Source: Paraphysomonas bandaiensis (Eukaryota; Chrysophyceae). From it: a stretch of 38,875 nt of DNA. The notes under the pieces are model-generated. The model was not told the DNA's origin and did not search any database. It saw only the letters and a program-made list of their open reading frames with translations. The stretch is taken from assembly GCA_965644295.1 (NCBI GenBank), contig CBFFRP010000166.1, positions 1 to 38,875 of the forward strand. Reading direction: 5' to 3'. This document shows, in pieces, positions 1-10,657 of the stretch. The position numbers were made by a program, and so were the translations under genes. Every line of letters starts with the position of its first letter. The first letter of the stretch is position 1.

Positions 1-86
1 TTATATTGTTATTATTATGGAGGAGGAGACTCTTGATAGCGCACAAGAGTCTACTAAATTCGAGTCAGTGAGAAGGACCCTCAGGC

Positions 87-1145
87 TTATGCTTGGAGGG
101 TTAGACCCTTCCATTGCCAATGCCAGTGAGGATCAAATCCGGGATATAGGCTTGGCATTTGGGTTGTCTGAGATCGAATCAGAGACGTTGGTGTCTCATA
201 GTGTCTAAATGCAAAATTTATAAGTCCTACCGGGTCGTCCCGCCAACGTAGTTCATCGTCTCTCTCGCGAATGAAATTCTTAATAGCCGCAAATCCATGT
301 TCGATAGGTTTTAGTTCCGGAGAGAATGGCGCACAATACATGTAATATTCTCGAAAAGTATCACCAATTACAATCCTCACAGCTTCTGTTCGCTGATTAG
401 CAGCATTATCAAATAAACCATATGCATCATCGTTAAGTAACGGCGCAATCGACTTCAAGAAAAAAATAACTTCGTTATCGGAAACAGTACCTTCAAAAAT
501 ATGCCATGCTAGAAACCCCAATTCAGTGTATGCAGCGTGAACAGCAAAAGAACGGCCACCTATCTGAATTTGTGCGCGCTCACAATCTTCACCCCTTGGT
601 GTCCAACCATATCTTGCTGAAAAATCACCTGAGCTTTGGACCATTCCATCAATATCCACAATGCGTCCAGCAGATATATGTGAGATGTCTTCCAAGAATT
701 GAATCTGCTCCTCTGGATTCTTCCTGATATTTTTCCAAGCCACTTTCTTTCGAGTGTTATCCAATTTGATGGTCCTATACACCGTTGCCAATGAAGTAGA
801 ATCTGGACAATGCTGCCCAAAGTACTCTTCATTGAATCGAAGAGTAAGCAGCCGCAATTTGACGCTACGATTCATCTCCAACATTTCATCAAGGTAATCT
901 TTAGCTTCTTCATTCTGTTCAAACGTGTGTCTGGGGCGTTTTCTTGGGTGATACGTACCACGACGAATTCTCTCTTCATAACTCATGCTTTTATATTCTG
1001 TCCACAACTTTTTAATATGTTTGAGGGTGATATTATCATCTATAGTAAGATTTTCATGAGCGAACTCAGGCGTGCTTCCCAAATCAAGGCAGTGATGCAT
1101 CAATAACTTAACAATTGGCAATGGAATATTTTGTCCCTTCACCAT
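87..1145 (-). CDS. Tc1/mariner-IS630 type DDE transposase
   Basis: 352-aa intronless reading frame from ATG to TAA, a normal length for a mariner/IS630 transposase. The N-terminal ~130 residues are helix-rich and basic, as expected of the paired HTH DNA-binding part. The catalytic part shows the first Asp in VDIDGMV, the second in GLFDNAANQRT and the Glu in SPELKPIEHGF, with about 35 residues between the second Asp and the Glu (DD35E-like). By family, it cuts and joins the element's own ends in the nucleus. No frame breaks are seen, so it may be intact. The window begins about 86 bases past its stop, so the 3' terminal repeat is probably cut off, and I could not pair terminal inverted repeats. 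The family call is firm; the subfamily is not. Confidence 0.85.
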   Translation of the reverse strand: MVKGQNIPLPIVKLLMHHCLDLGSTPEFAHENLTIDDNITLKHIKKLWTEYKSMSYEERIRRGTYHPRKRPRHTFEQNEEAKDYLDEMLEMNRSVKLRLLTLRFNEEYFGQHCPDSTSLATVYRTIKLDNTRKKVAWKNIRKNPEEQIQFLEDISHISAGRIVDIDGMVQSSGDFSARYGWTPRGEDCERAQIQIGGRSFAVHAAYTELGFLAWHIFEGTVSDNEVIFFLKSIAPLLNDDAYGLFDNAANQRTEAVRIVIGDTFREYYMYCAPFSPELKPIEHGFAAIKNFIRERDDELRWRDDPVGLINFAFRHYETPTSLIRSQTTQMPSLYPGFDPHWHWQWKGLTLQA

Positions 1146-1966
1146 TATTCTTTTGTTTAGTGGTTGAAACTAGCTCTTTATGTGAATTGGTCATGAATAT
1201 GAGAGATATGTGTTATTTCGTACCTGGACAGATTGCTGCTTCTCTGGCAATCTAGGGCTCTTTCTCTTTCCTTTTCTCTGCTCTGGTACCATTACACTAC
1301 TCAGGATAATGCATTGGTGGCATTATTTTCCCATTGACTCCTATATGACACCTGTGGTAGCCTGTTAATGGAGTTATGTTGGGTCATTCTGAGTGTTGTG
1401 AGAAGAAAATCAAATCACTACTAAAAAAAAAAAAAAAGTGAACTGCAAAAAAACATCAGCGCTCCTTCGTTGAAAAATTATTTAGCCCGCACCGCAGGTG
1501 CGGGATCCCGCACCCTTGTTTTTACACAAAGGCCGCACAGCAAGTGCGCCCATCGAGTGATCCAATCAGCAGAGTGCATCATAGCATAGTGCATCATATC
1601 ACATGCATCGAGTATATGTATATAGTAATATGACGAGGCAGCCATATGCAGCAGATACACGTTAATGAGTGCTTGAATGATAGGTGATAACATGTTGCTA
1701 CCATCTTATTTCATGAAACTGTGAGATGAGATATGCAGTTACTGGACGAGGTTTATAAGGCTGTATGGAGAGGAACTGTGAAGGGCTGTATATTATGGTA
1801 TGAAGTGATTTGATATGGATATCAATGATTGAATTCCAGGTGGGAGCATCATGCTCCCATCATCCTATTTAAAGTGTCAGGTATGTAGAGAGATGAGAAG
1901 TGGTACATTTGAAGGAATAGAAGGCTGTATATCATGCATGCACTATGTTGTGTGATGGTATATGAT
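1146..1966. other. Intergenic stretch with GC hairpin, no gene seen
   Basis: No convincing coding region. It holds a poly-A run near 1423-1437 and a perfect 8-bp-stem hairpin at 1486-1504 (CCCGCACC, loop GCA, GGTGCGGG), followed at once by a third copy of the same word (CCCGCACC, 1508-1515). The rest is plain sequence leading into the tandem array. The part next to the transposase probably includes that element's 5' end. Confidence 0.5.
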
Positions 1967-2360
1967 ATGCTGAATGTTGTCATGGTTTATTATGCTGTTG
2001 TAGGCGCAATGACGTTTATACTTACCGGTGCAAGAGGGATGCCTAAGCGACACAAGCGCCCGGCTGCCCCTGTACCATCTTGCAGTGAATATGTGTCATG
2101 TTGTGTAAGGGTATGCAGTATGGCTGTATGTGATAAGAATTCTGAACGGTGTGGAATAATAAAATGCTGAAGGCTGTGATGGTTTATTATGCTGTTGTAG
2201 GCGCAATGACGTTTATACTTACCGGTGCAAGAGGGATGCCTAAGCGACACAAGCGCCCGGCTGCCCCTGTTCCATCTTGCAGTGAATATGTGTCATGTTG
2301 TGTAAGGGTATGCAGTATGGCTGTATGTGATAAGAATTCTGAACGGTGTGGAATAATAAA
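1967..2360. repeat. Tandem repeat, 197-bp unit, two copies
   Basis: Two adjacent units (1967-2163 and 2164-2360), almost identical and exactly 197 bp apart when the word GCTGTTGTAGGCGCAATGAC is aligned. The middle of each unit is GC-richer than its surroundings. Each copy encodes the same short Cys-rich frame, but 197 is not a multiple of three, so the frames do not join. On the minus strand each copy carries GGTAAGTAT, a good splice-donor match. The first ~50 bp of the unit is shared with the 184-bp units that follow. Confidence 0.9.
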
Positions 2361-2900
2361 ATGCTGAACGCTGTGATGGTTGATTATACTGTTGTATGCT
2401 CTGTAAATAATGATACGATGTATTCCAATTACTAATGAATCATTAATTATAAGGGTACAGTATAAAAAGTTGATGGAGTGGTTATAAATGAATACATATA
2501 GGCATTCTACAGATTACTAACATCAGACTGTGTCGAATAATAAAATGCTGCACGCTGTAATGGTTGATTATACTGTTGTATGCTCTGTAAATAATGATAC
2601 GATGTATTCCAATTACTAATGAATCATTAATTATAAGGGTACATTATAAAAAGTTGATGGAGTGGTTATAAATGAATACATATAGGCATTCTACAGATTA
2701 CTAACATCAGACTGTGTCGAATAATAAAATGCTGAACGCTGTAATGGTTGATTATACTGTTGTATGCTCTGTAAATAATGATACGATGTATTCCAATTAC
2801 TAATGAATCATTAATTATAAGGGTACATTATAAAAAGTTGATGGAGTGGTTATAAATGAATACATATATTGGCATTCTACAGATTACTAACATCAGACTG
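2361..2900. repeat. Tandem repeat, 184-bp unit, about 2.9 copies
   Basis: Units start at 2361, 2545 and 2729, exactly 184 bp apart, and each begins ATGCTGNACGCTGT. The head is the same as that of the preceding 197-bp unit, but the body differs and is AT-rich (ATACGATGTATTCC, CATTAATTATAAGGGTAC). The last unit stops at 2900, inside the 3' end of the minus-strand gene, so the final codons of that gene are made of repeat sequence. Confidence 0.9.
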
Positions 2901-3851
2901 AAGTTTCCTTTTCTTTGTCCTTGGAATAATGTTACCATCACTGTCCCTTCGTGCACTCATTGCATCATATATACTGTTTATGTATTTCTTAGAGGCTTTT
3001 TTTTTGGGGTGAAACTTGTCGTAATTTTCCTGACCAAATAAATCAACAATAACACGCAATTCAACCTTTTCAGCTATGCATTTTAAATTACTCTTCCATT
3101 CTCTGTACGAAGTAGACTGACTTGCCATACAGGGTTTCGGCTCATCAAGAAAACGTTTCTCGTCATCGTACAATAGGCCGAGTCCTTTAGTCAATACTCG
3201 ATTTAGTTTTTTCTGTTTGTTGACGTTGTCTACCATAGGGTATACAGTAAATCATAGATATGTGAAGTATGTCCACTTACCGGAGAAATCAGATGCCCGA
3301 TGTATAATGTATTCACCTATGCGCTTCATTAGTTCTTTCCCCACTGGACTTGTTTTCTCTGATATACGCACTCCTTGTGCGATACACCGCTTGATAATAT
3401 GCTTTGATACTGCCGCTCTCACATCTTTGTACCACAGCTCATTGGAGCTGCTTAATAACTCATTTCTTTTAAATCGCTTCGTCAGCGCAGTCTTCGTGTC
3501 TGACAAATACTGCCAAGCAGTACCTAGGGTCAAAGGCTTCTTCGTTGTTCCATGGACGGCGTGATCGATCAAAAAGCCACCGAAACATTGAAATAGTTCT
3601 ACATTTATATCACTGTCTATGAGTTCCTTATACCTCTTCTTCCCGTCGAACCGCATCTCCAAGTACTTCGCAAACTGAGCTAACGCAGAGGAGTTACGAT
3701 TTTTGGTTTCCCCATCACCGACTTTTCTAATGCCCCCTGTGGTAGTTGATTCCGTGGTAGTTGATTCCGTGGTAGTTGATTCCGTGGTAGTTGATTCCAT
3801 GCTACTATGATATGTTCTCGCTGTTATTATGTTCTGTATGTATGATACCAT
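2877..3851 (-). CDS. Hypothetical protein with one intron, recombinase-like N-terminal half
   Basis: Model: exon 1 3851-3281, intron 3280-3230 (51 nt, GTAAGT...TAG), exon 2 3229-2877. It joins in phase to give 307 aa. The N-terminus carries four TTTES-type repeats encoded by a 15-bp tandem repeat. Residues ~55-130 (ALAQFAKYLEMRF, TLGTAWQYLSDTKTALTKRF) resemble the helical core-binding domain of tyrosine recombinases. I see no R-H-R-Y catalytic half. The C-terminal part is Lys/Arg-rich and its last residues lie in the 184-bp repeat, so the gene may be truncated there. An alternative ATG is at 3800. It may be a Crypton- or DIRS-like fragment or an unrelated gene; the function is unknown. Confidence 0.55.
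3739..3798. repeat. 15-bp tandem repeat, four copies, coding
   Basis: GTGGTAGTTGATTCC is repeated four times head to tail. Read on the minus strand it encodes the five-residue unit ESTTT/TTTES near the N-terminus of the protein at 2877-3851. The unit is a multiple of three, so copy-number change would keep the frame. Confidence 0.95.
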
Positions 3852-4395
3852 GCTGTGATGAGAGAGCTCCTCCTTCAACACCCACCTCCCTGGATCTATT
3901 ACTCACCAGCAACACCATACATACCACTGGTCACTCATCATCACCACTTATATAGTTCCACACCATTATGGTGCGGGCTTGAGTACGGTACCTTCCACAT
4001 TTTACAGAAAAGTCAAAAAGTTACGCAATGTTGTACAGTACGTCTGTTTTGTATAATACCATGGAATACGGCCCTTTTAAATAGGAATTTTAGCTACAGT
4101 ATAAAGAAATGTTGAAAATCAAGGGAAAACAATATACGAATACGCGTATACTATACCTACACACGTAGGAACTTCACGACCCTCAAAATCTACCTGCCTG
4201 TTCTTTGTTTTTTAGTTTTTATCTGAATTCGACATTTTTAAAATCACACTGAAGATTTTAATAATTTGAAGAAATATGGACAAGGGACATCTCTAGGGCT
4301 CTTAGTTGTGAAAGTGGAGAGAAATATTCCAGAAGTGTGGCATACCGTGTGTTATGCATTGTTTCTGTTTTTGAGAACGACTGAAAACAAATATT
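3852..4395. promoter_or_regulatory. Divergent intergenic region, 544 bp
   Basis: Lies between the start of the minus-strand gene (ATG at 3851) and the plus-strand gene (ATG at 4396), so it probably holds both promoters. I see no clear TATA box or shared motif and no long reading frame of merit. Confidence 0.4.
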
Positions 4396-5674
4396 ATGAA
4401 TATTCAGCCGTTCTCAGCGCTCGATGATATTCTGATAGCGGACGTGGATGACAGTAAAGTCGGTGATGAAGAGCAATTAGACTACGAAGATGACTTTGAG
4501 AATGAATCGCGTCTGATAGTCTCCTTCTTGCCTGATGATAATGACTGCTCGGTGCCTACTTTTCACGATGCTTCAATGAAAGCACCGAATGACATAGTGA
4601 ATGAAAATATTGGATATTCAGTGGATATGAAGTCGTCATCTAATTCGCCCGGAGAGCTGTGCGACAAGGATTTAACTCCTAGACACCATATTGCAGCTAA
4701 AGAGGAAACTCTAGAATCAAGTCTGCCAAAGACTAGGATACGTTCAGATGATGTAGCTAGAACTATTAGGCAACCCACATTGCCGCGTTATGGCGTGAAG
4801 TCCACATATACTGTATTTTCTCGAGTAAAATCAGTTCCTGTAGATGTCATATCCAGAATACGGCCTTTGGAAGGAAAACGAAACGCAGCAGCACACCGCA
4901 GCTCTAACCGCGGTAACAGAGTGCTTAGGACAGATTCGACCACACTGAACGATGAAGTTATACACACTCTACATCGCGCACGTGAATTAGCAGATAAGTT
5001 GGAGATAATCAAAAATTATCAGCACGCGTCAGTGAAAAATGTAAGATTTTGTAAATGCTGTAGAATGATTGATTTTGGTGTCAGCTGGTAACAATGTCAT
5101 ATATATTTCTTTAGGTTTCACGTCGCGCAGTAGTGGTTCCTAATATTGAATTTGGTCAACTATCGAATTTTGTTTCATCGTCCGCACACTCTCGTCCGTC
5201 GGTTGCATCAGACAAGCAAGATATGGATTTCATGGACACGGCGTCATATACAGCAGTTGAGAAGAACACCTGCACACAACTAACAGAACATCAACTCGGG
5301 CAAGTTAATTCGAATGAACGAGCCAGGTCCAATACTTTTAATGAAGTGAGTTCAACATGTGGAGTTATTTACGACTCCGAAATGATGTCGTTGGCACAAA
5401 CGACGTTTGCTAATTTCCTGGATGATGTTGTAGGTAAGTTTACACTTATCATCTGGAAATGTAATTTGGACTGTCTTTGTATGTGAATATATTGCTGTTA
5501 CATGTAATATGTGCATTCTTTTTAGAAATATCTCAATCACGAGCCGCAAAATGCACATCAGCTGAAGAAACTTCTATGCATAGAATCTTGTCGAATCGAA
5601 TTCGTCTGATATTTACTGAACCATATTTTATGGAATCAATATTGCGTGAGATGGTTACATCAGCATCACGATAG
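4396..5674 (+). CDS. Hypothetical three-exon protein, 370 aa
   Basis: Model: exons 4396-5040, 5115-5433 and 5526-5674; introns 5041-5114 (74 nt) and 5434-5525 (92 nt), both GT-AG. The exons join in phase and end at TAG. These introns are longer than those of the other genes here. The protein is hydrophilic, with no signal peptide or membrane segment. The first ~60 residues are strongly acidic (DEEQLDYEDDFENE). The middle is basic (PLEGKRNAAAHRSSNRGNR), followed by a probable short coiled coil (VIHTLHRARELADKLEIIKN). A conserved-looking C-terminal block, RIRLIFTEPYFMESILREMV, ends the protein. I do not recognise the family. The clean joining of three exons and the lack of repeats argue for a real host gene. 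Confidence 0.65.
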
Positions 5675-6052
5675 TATGTTACCATAGTATTGTGACATCA
5701 TTAAGTTCAATAACGCTTGTTTATCGCAATTCATGTCTTATATGTCTTGTGTCGCCATGGCTTCGAAGCTGGAGCAGTCAACAATACATTGGATTGCAAT
5801 ATATTGCAATATAAATATTGCAATTATTTATTTTTCGTGCTACAATATATTGATTATTATTTTAGCAAAATTTGGCCTCGCAATATACTGATATATATTG
5901 GTCATGCTAGTGTGTCTTAGAAAATATACTTGATTAATCATAAACTACTCTTCATAATCGCATACCTCATCTACAATTATAACATCAAACAATTATGATA
6001 ACTACCTGCAACGAAGAACGCTACTCATGTTCAATATTAGAATTGGTTTTAA
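5675..6052. other. Intergenic, AT-rich, no gene seen
   Basis: Low-complexity ATATTGCAATAT-type sequence around 5790-5840 and no supported gene. It ends at the TTAA (6049-6052) that bounds the piggyBac element. Confidence 0.4.
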
Positions 6053-7776
6053 CCACACTCAAAAACCACACTCACCATCATAGCACAAAAAACACTGTTG
6101 TTATGTACGGAAAAAACGTAACAGTCAATTCGGACTCAACTCAAATGAAGTATGTGAATTCATATGACAGCAGCGGACAGCACTCCCAGTGACCCAATCA
6201 CAGGGCAAAATGATGTGCAGGTAACTTCATTATATTCGACTCATTCTTATACTTAAAGATGTCTCCAAAGCAGAGCAGATCCAATACAAAAGAGCGCACA
6301 GAGAAGGCTGCACGGCAAGCCAAAATTAGGGCTGAGTCGAAGAAGCTTAAAAAGCAGTGGAAGCGGGTTGATTTGAGACATGAATCGTTTCACTTGCCAG
6401 ATTCAGACCTTCTCAGTCAATATCCGACGTTTAAGCTGCGAAGGCCAACGCTTCTGAGCATATTTCTAAAGTTTGTTACACCTGCACTTGTCACGACAAT
6501 TGCCCGAGATATAGATCCTGAGCACCTCCTTTACAACAGAGGGGACTCCGTGCTGTTATCTGTGAGTAAGATATACAAGATGCTTGCCATTTGGATTCGT
6601 ATTTATGGCGAACAGTTCGTGTTTACTGGTGTCCAGAAGAATATCCGTCCACTGCGTTCACAACTTGAGTATTACCGAAAAGAGTTCAGAAGAAATTATC
6701 CTACGATTTCGTCGTTTGGCATACGATTTGCCGAAATATTCACTTCCAACTTTACGTTCGACAAGCGCTACTCTGAAGGTATATCTTCGAACTTCAGAAG
6801 CATCCTTAGAGGGATTGGTCGTGCTCTTGCTGGAGATGAGAAGCTTCTACATTTTTCAGGTGCTAGCAAAATATTGCTTACTATATACGTAATAGAATAT
6901 TGATTTGCAGGTAAAAGTCCAGATGTACGTGTTGTTTACATGAAACCTGACAAGGAAGGGTTGTGGCTGTATGAGCTGTGTGCACCTCTGAAACACAAGT
7001 TAACTTACATGTTGGATGTGTGGCTGCACGATGCTATCAAACCACTGGGGGAGTCTATACCTGTTTCCAACGTTGTCAGTCACTGGGGCAATATCATACA
7101 TCAATTTAATTCTGCCCATAAGACTGAGTCAGTCCTGGTTTTTGACTCGTATTACTTGGATGATGCTGGACGGCAAATATTGCATGATAAGGGAGTGAAA
7201 TTTATAGGAGCCGTTAATCCAAAGCGATTTCCTGCGTTGACACGACTGGTGCGAGACGGAGTAGATATGAGGGGAAAATGGAATGGGTTGTGGAACGAGA
7301 GACAGAAGCAAATAATTGTGCACGCTCATAGAAAAGATGGAATGCAACACACAGCATTAAGTAATGCATACACGAGGAGGGCAACCAAAGCCTCTACAAC
7401 ATGTATTCCTGTGTGTGATGACTATTCCAAGCTGTTTCATGCCTGTGACAGATACAACAAGCAAATCAAACACAGGTTATGGCCACACAGGAATGGTGGC
7501 AATGGGCGCTTGGGTGAAGCGGGCAAGCATAATTCGTTTATGTTCGGTTGTATACTTCAAAACACTTTCAACGCATATCGTCATATAATGAATGTCAATT
7601 CCGAAGATTTTGAGTACTTTAGTTATTGCCAAACACTAGCAAACGATTTGTATGTGCATGCAAGCACACTCTCTGATAGTACTATTCAGTAAAGTAATAC
7701 AATAAATTTAATTGATTTGGACGTAAATATATTACTTCTTATAAGTGTGGTTACTGAGTGTGGTTAGTGAGTGTGG
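6053..7776 (+). mobile_element. piggyBac-type transposon, apparently complete
   Basis: The element is bounded by TTAA at 6049-6052 and 7777-7780, the classic piggyBac target duplication. Its terminal inverted repeats begin CCACACTCA on both sides and match at 20 of the first 22 positions. Each TIR is built from tandem subunits: two CCACACTCA-type words on the left and three GTGTGGTTA-type words on the right. The inverted symmetry continues outside the TTAA (AATTGGT on the left, complement of ACCAAATT on the right), so either the target was palindromic or the ends lie slightly further out. It encodes one spliced transposase. Confidence 0.85.
6259..7692 (+). CDS. piggyBac transposase with a 51-nt intron
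   Basis: Exon 1 6259-6859, intron 6860-6910 (GTGCTA...TTTGCAG), exon 2 6911-7692, giving 460 aa. The N-terminus is basic. The DDE core follows, with Asp193 (GDEKLLHFSG), Asp279 (VLVFDSYYLDD) and Asp380 (HACDRYNKQI). The 101-residue gap between the second and third Asp equals my recollection of the insect piggyBac spacing. The intron falls just after the first catalytic Asp. By family, it cuts at TTAA and reseals without footprints. No Cys-rich C-terminal finger is visible; the protein ends ~40 residues after NAFNAYRH-like sequence, so end binding must differ from insect piggyBac. No stops or shifts are seen. A decayed relative sits at 19725-21071. Confidence 0.88.
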
Positions 7777-7780
7777 TTAA

Positions 7781-8322
7781 GACCAAATTCGCACTGTCTC
7801 TGTCAAGCTATTCGCCAACGAGTAAACTCTAAACTGCTTAAATTGATGCTGTCATCCTCATACAAATATATTTTTCTTATAATCTGCAAAATAGAATGCC
7901 AGGCTAAACAGTCAATAAGCAGTGCCAGTAAAATGAACGCTATATCTTATATCCGCCCAAACTATAATACGAAACTATCACTGTACAGTATACGGTTCCA
8001 AACTAGTATTCGGCCATCGTCTCTTTCATATTTATTACGTACAATGTTGAGATCTGAAGATTCTATATACTTGCAATTGAGTGCAGTATTATGTGAGATG
8101 CAAGGATCGAAAGATATATATGTAATTAGTACATTATATTGTGTAGTATGAAACTGAAGTAGAAGTCGGTGACTATACAGGATACGATCACTGAGTGTGT
8201 GGTTTGTACACTATAGTAGTAAATGAATGGTGTTGAAAACATCGAACACAACTTAGGTTCTTTATCATGCAATGTTTATTAATTTCATCTTATCATTTGA
8301 GAATAGTAAACCTTAGCAAATA
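7781..8322. other. Intergenic, no gene seen
   Basis: Space between the piggyBac end and the copia-type gag. I found no terminal repeat here that matches the sequence after 9695, so a 5' LTR for the gag could not be shown. Confidence 0.35.
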
Positions 8323-9695
8323 ATGTCAACTTCTGTTATGGTAGCGAATGCTAGTTGTAGGGATGGGGAAGATGACAAGAAGCTACGGTTTGACAAGAAC
8401 CAAGCAGACTATTCAGCGAGAAAAATCAAGATGCATCTGATGAAGAAAAACAGAAACCATCTTGGCTTGGAGGACCCGCCAGCCGGAGGAAGGAATTTAG
8501 AGTCATGGAGAGAGCGTAATGATACCTGTGTTAGTACTATTTGGGAGGCTTGCGAGCATGACCCTGATGTGTTGGAGGTAGCCAATCAATATTTGGAGGG
8601 GAAGGCAATTTTACCTGCTGATGCTCCTGCTAAGGAGGTGTTATCCAGTGAGCTCCTTCAGACACTGGTTGATAGGTTCAGAGGCGAGATTGGGACTGTA
8701 TTAGAGAAGACTACGGCAGAATACCATTCGTTCAAAATAAGGCCGGGGGAAAAGGTGTCTGTTGGGGTAGATCGACTGAACGGTATAATCCAGAAGCTCA
8801 TAAAATTGGGACAACCGCAGACAGAGGCAAGTAAATTAGCAAAGATAAAAGCAGCGCTGCAGATAGAGGAATTACATGATTTATGGATGTCGGTAGCGAT
8901 GATGCCTAAAGCAACAACTACATTTGATTCGGTGAAAGAGGCTTGTGAAGAGTATGACGAGGCTATGACGCAGCTGAAAAAACTAAAGGGAGACAAATCT
9001 GAAGAGATCAATTTTACAGCGTCGAAGGAGCCAGTGGTTTGTTCATTTAGTCGGAAGAAGGGACATCATGTAGCAGCGAATTGTTATGCTAAGGAACGAC
9101 AAAGAAAAATGGACAAGTTCAAAAGAAAAGGGAAGACAAAGGAAAAGGCTTCGAAGAGTGTGCAGCAGCCAGGATCAAAGGATTATACTGGTTGTCATAT
9201 CTGTGGAGATTTTAGTCACAAAGCCCGACAGTGCAAGTCGAAAAAACGGAAGAACATAAAAAAACCGGATAATGAGAATCCTCGAAAATCGAACAGGAAA
9301 TTCGAGACAGAATGGAAGAAATACGTCAACGACGGAGAGTCGTCGGATGATGAAGCGAATATGTTTGGAGAAGAGGTTTTGCTATCGGTGGATACGTCGG
9401 AAGAACCTCGTGTATATCTGGACAGTTGTGCAAGTAAAAGGCTGTTTTTATAGTAAAGGATAAAATTGCACTGGAGTCATTTACTCCAGAGTTTGGGGCA
9501 ATCCAACTAACTAGAAAGGGTTCTCAATTGGAGACACAGGGAACTGGTACATTCGGGGAATGGAGAGACATCAGAGTTAGTGAAGAAGCGGTGAAGAACA
9601 TTGTGTCAGGAGGAATGCTGAGATCCATGGGGTACGGATTACAACTGCTCCGAAAGTTTAAAATCGTGGAATTGGACTCTGGAAACGAGGTGTAA
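8323..9695 (+). pseudogene. Copia-type gag-protease remnant
   Basis: An open frame from ATG 8323 to 9453 encodes a copia-style Gag. It has a helical capsid region, one degraded zinc knuckle (CSFSRKKGHHVAANC, second Cys replaced by Ser), one perfect CCHC knuckle (CHICGDFSHKARQC), then the protease start VYLDSCASK. The usual protease motif is DSGAS; here Gly is Cys. At ~9447 the frame is broken by a T-run length change. The protease continues in another frame (IVKDKIALESF to VELDSGNEV) and stops at 9693-9695. Integrase, RT and RNase H are missing. It is a dead, pol-less copy, and a related gag piece lies at 27622. Confidence 0.8.
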
Positions 9696-10189
9696 AGCCG
9701 TGGGCTTTCATAACACCCTTTTACACGTTTAATGACATCATCATAATAATATTGATAACTATATTACTGCAATAACGATATGATAACATAATATGTATGG
9801 TATATGTAGCTTGTTTTGTATGAGAATGATGTCAACAAAAGATACAGATTATTATTACGAGGGCAAGACGGCAGACAACTAGGATTATACCCTCGAACAC
9901 ACGTCTTCTTTGGTCTACGCGATTGCTACCCGTCGGTTTACGCCTATATCCATACGGTAGTCGGTGTCATAGCGTTTTGGGTTAGGAAGCATTGATTGGT
10001 ACCGCATGTGCGATATTCGTAGTCCACCCATCGATATGAGAAGTCTTCTGATGTTTTTGAACAGCTCTATGTGCTTGCTCATCGTTCCGGACTATGATAT
10101 ACGATTATTTTCCCATTATCACACACCATCGATTTTCTCTGGAGTGTCTATAAATTGGTAAGGGGCTTTAGGCCTGGTGTCAAATGATG
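9696..10189. other. Post-gag sequence, no gene seen
   Basis: No coding sequence. It starts with a small hairpin (AAAGCCGTGGGCTTT). It could be an LTR of the copia remnant, but I cannot find a matching upstream copy. Confidence 0.3.
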
Positions 10190-10560
10190 TCAAAAGGTAG
10201 TTCATAAGGTAGTTCATAAAAAAAGTGTGGAGTGTGAAAGTTGAAAAGGTAGTTCATAAAGAAGTTTATAAGGTAGTTCAAAATGTGTAAGAGTGTGAAA
10301 TTTTTTAAAAAAGTTCAAAAGGTAATTCATAAGGTAGTTCATGCTACAATATCAGTTTTGGTGAAGTTCATAAGAAGGTAGTTCGTAAGGTAGTTCATAA
10401 AAATGAGTAAAATATGGAAGTTGTAAAGGTAGTTCATAGAGCAGTTCATAAAATAGTTAAAAACCTACAAATTTTATTAATATTTTCTGAAAGTTCATAA
10501 GGTAGTTCATTTGGAAGTGTGAAATTTACTGTAGTTCAAAAGGTAGTAGAAAACGAAGTT
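10190..10560 (+). repeat. GGTAGTTCAT repeat field
   Basis: About ten copies of GGTAGTTCATAA or one-base variants, all in the same orientation, some joined head to tail and others separated by 20-70 bp of A/T-rich filler that often contains GTGTGAAA. Nothing codes here. The spacing is irregular, so this is not a simple satellite. Confidence 0.85.
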
Positions 10561-10657
10561 CATGTTACAGCATCATTATTTTTAGTTATAATTATTACTT
10601 TATAATATAACAGTTGATAAAATAAGGTAGAGAAGTGTACTGTATACGTACAATATA

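Noticed and set aside
17-208. 63-aa plus-strand frame at the window start
   Set aside because: Antisense to the C-terminal codons of the transposase; shadow of that gene.
1934-2367. Repeated small Cys-rich proteins encoded by the 197-bp units
   Set aside because: The two frames are copies of one DNA repeat whose length is not a multiple of three. There is no start context, intron or homology to support translation.
9696-10189. 3' LTR of the copia remnant
   Set aside because: No matching 5' copy could be found between 7781 and 8322, so an LTR claim is unsupported.
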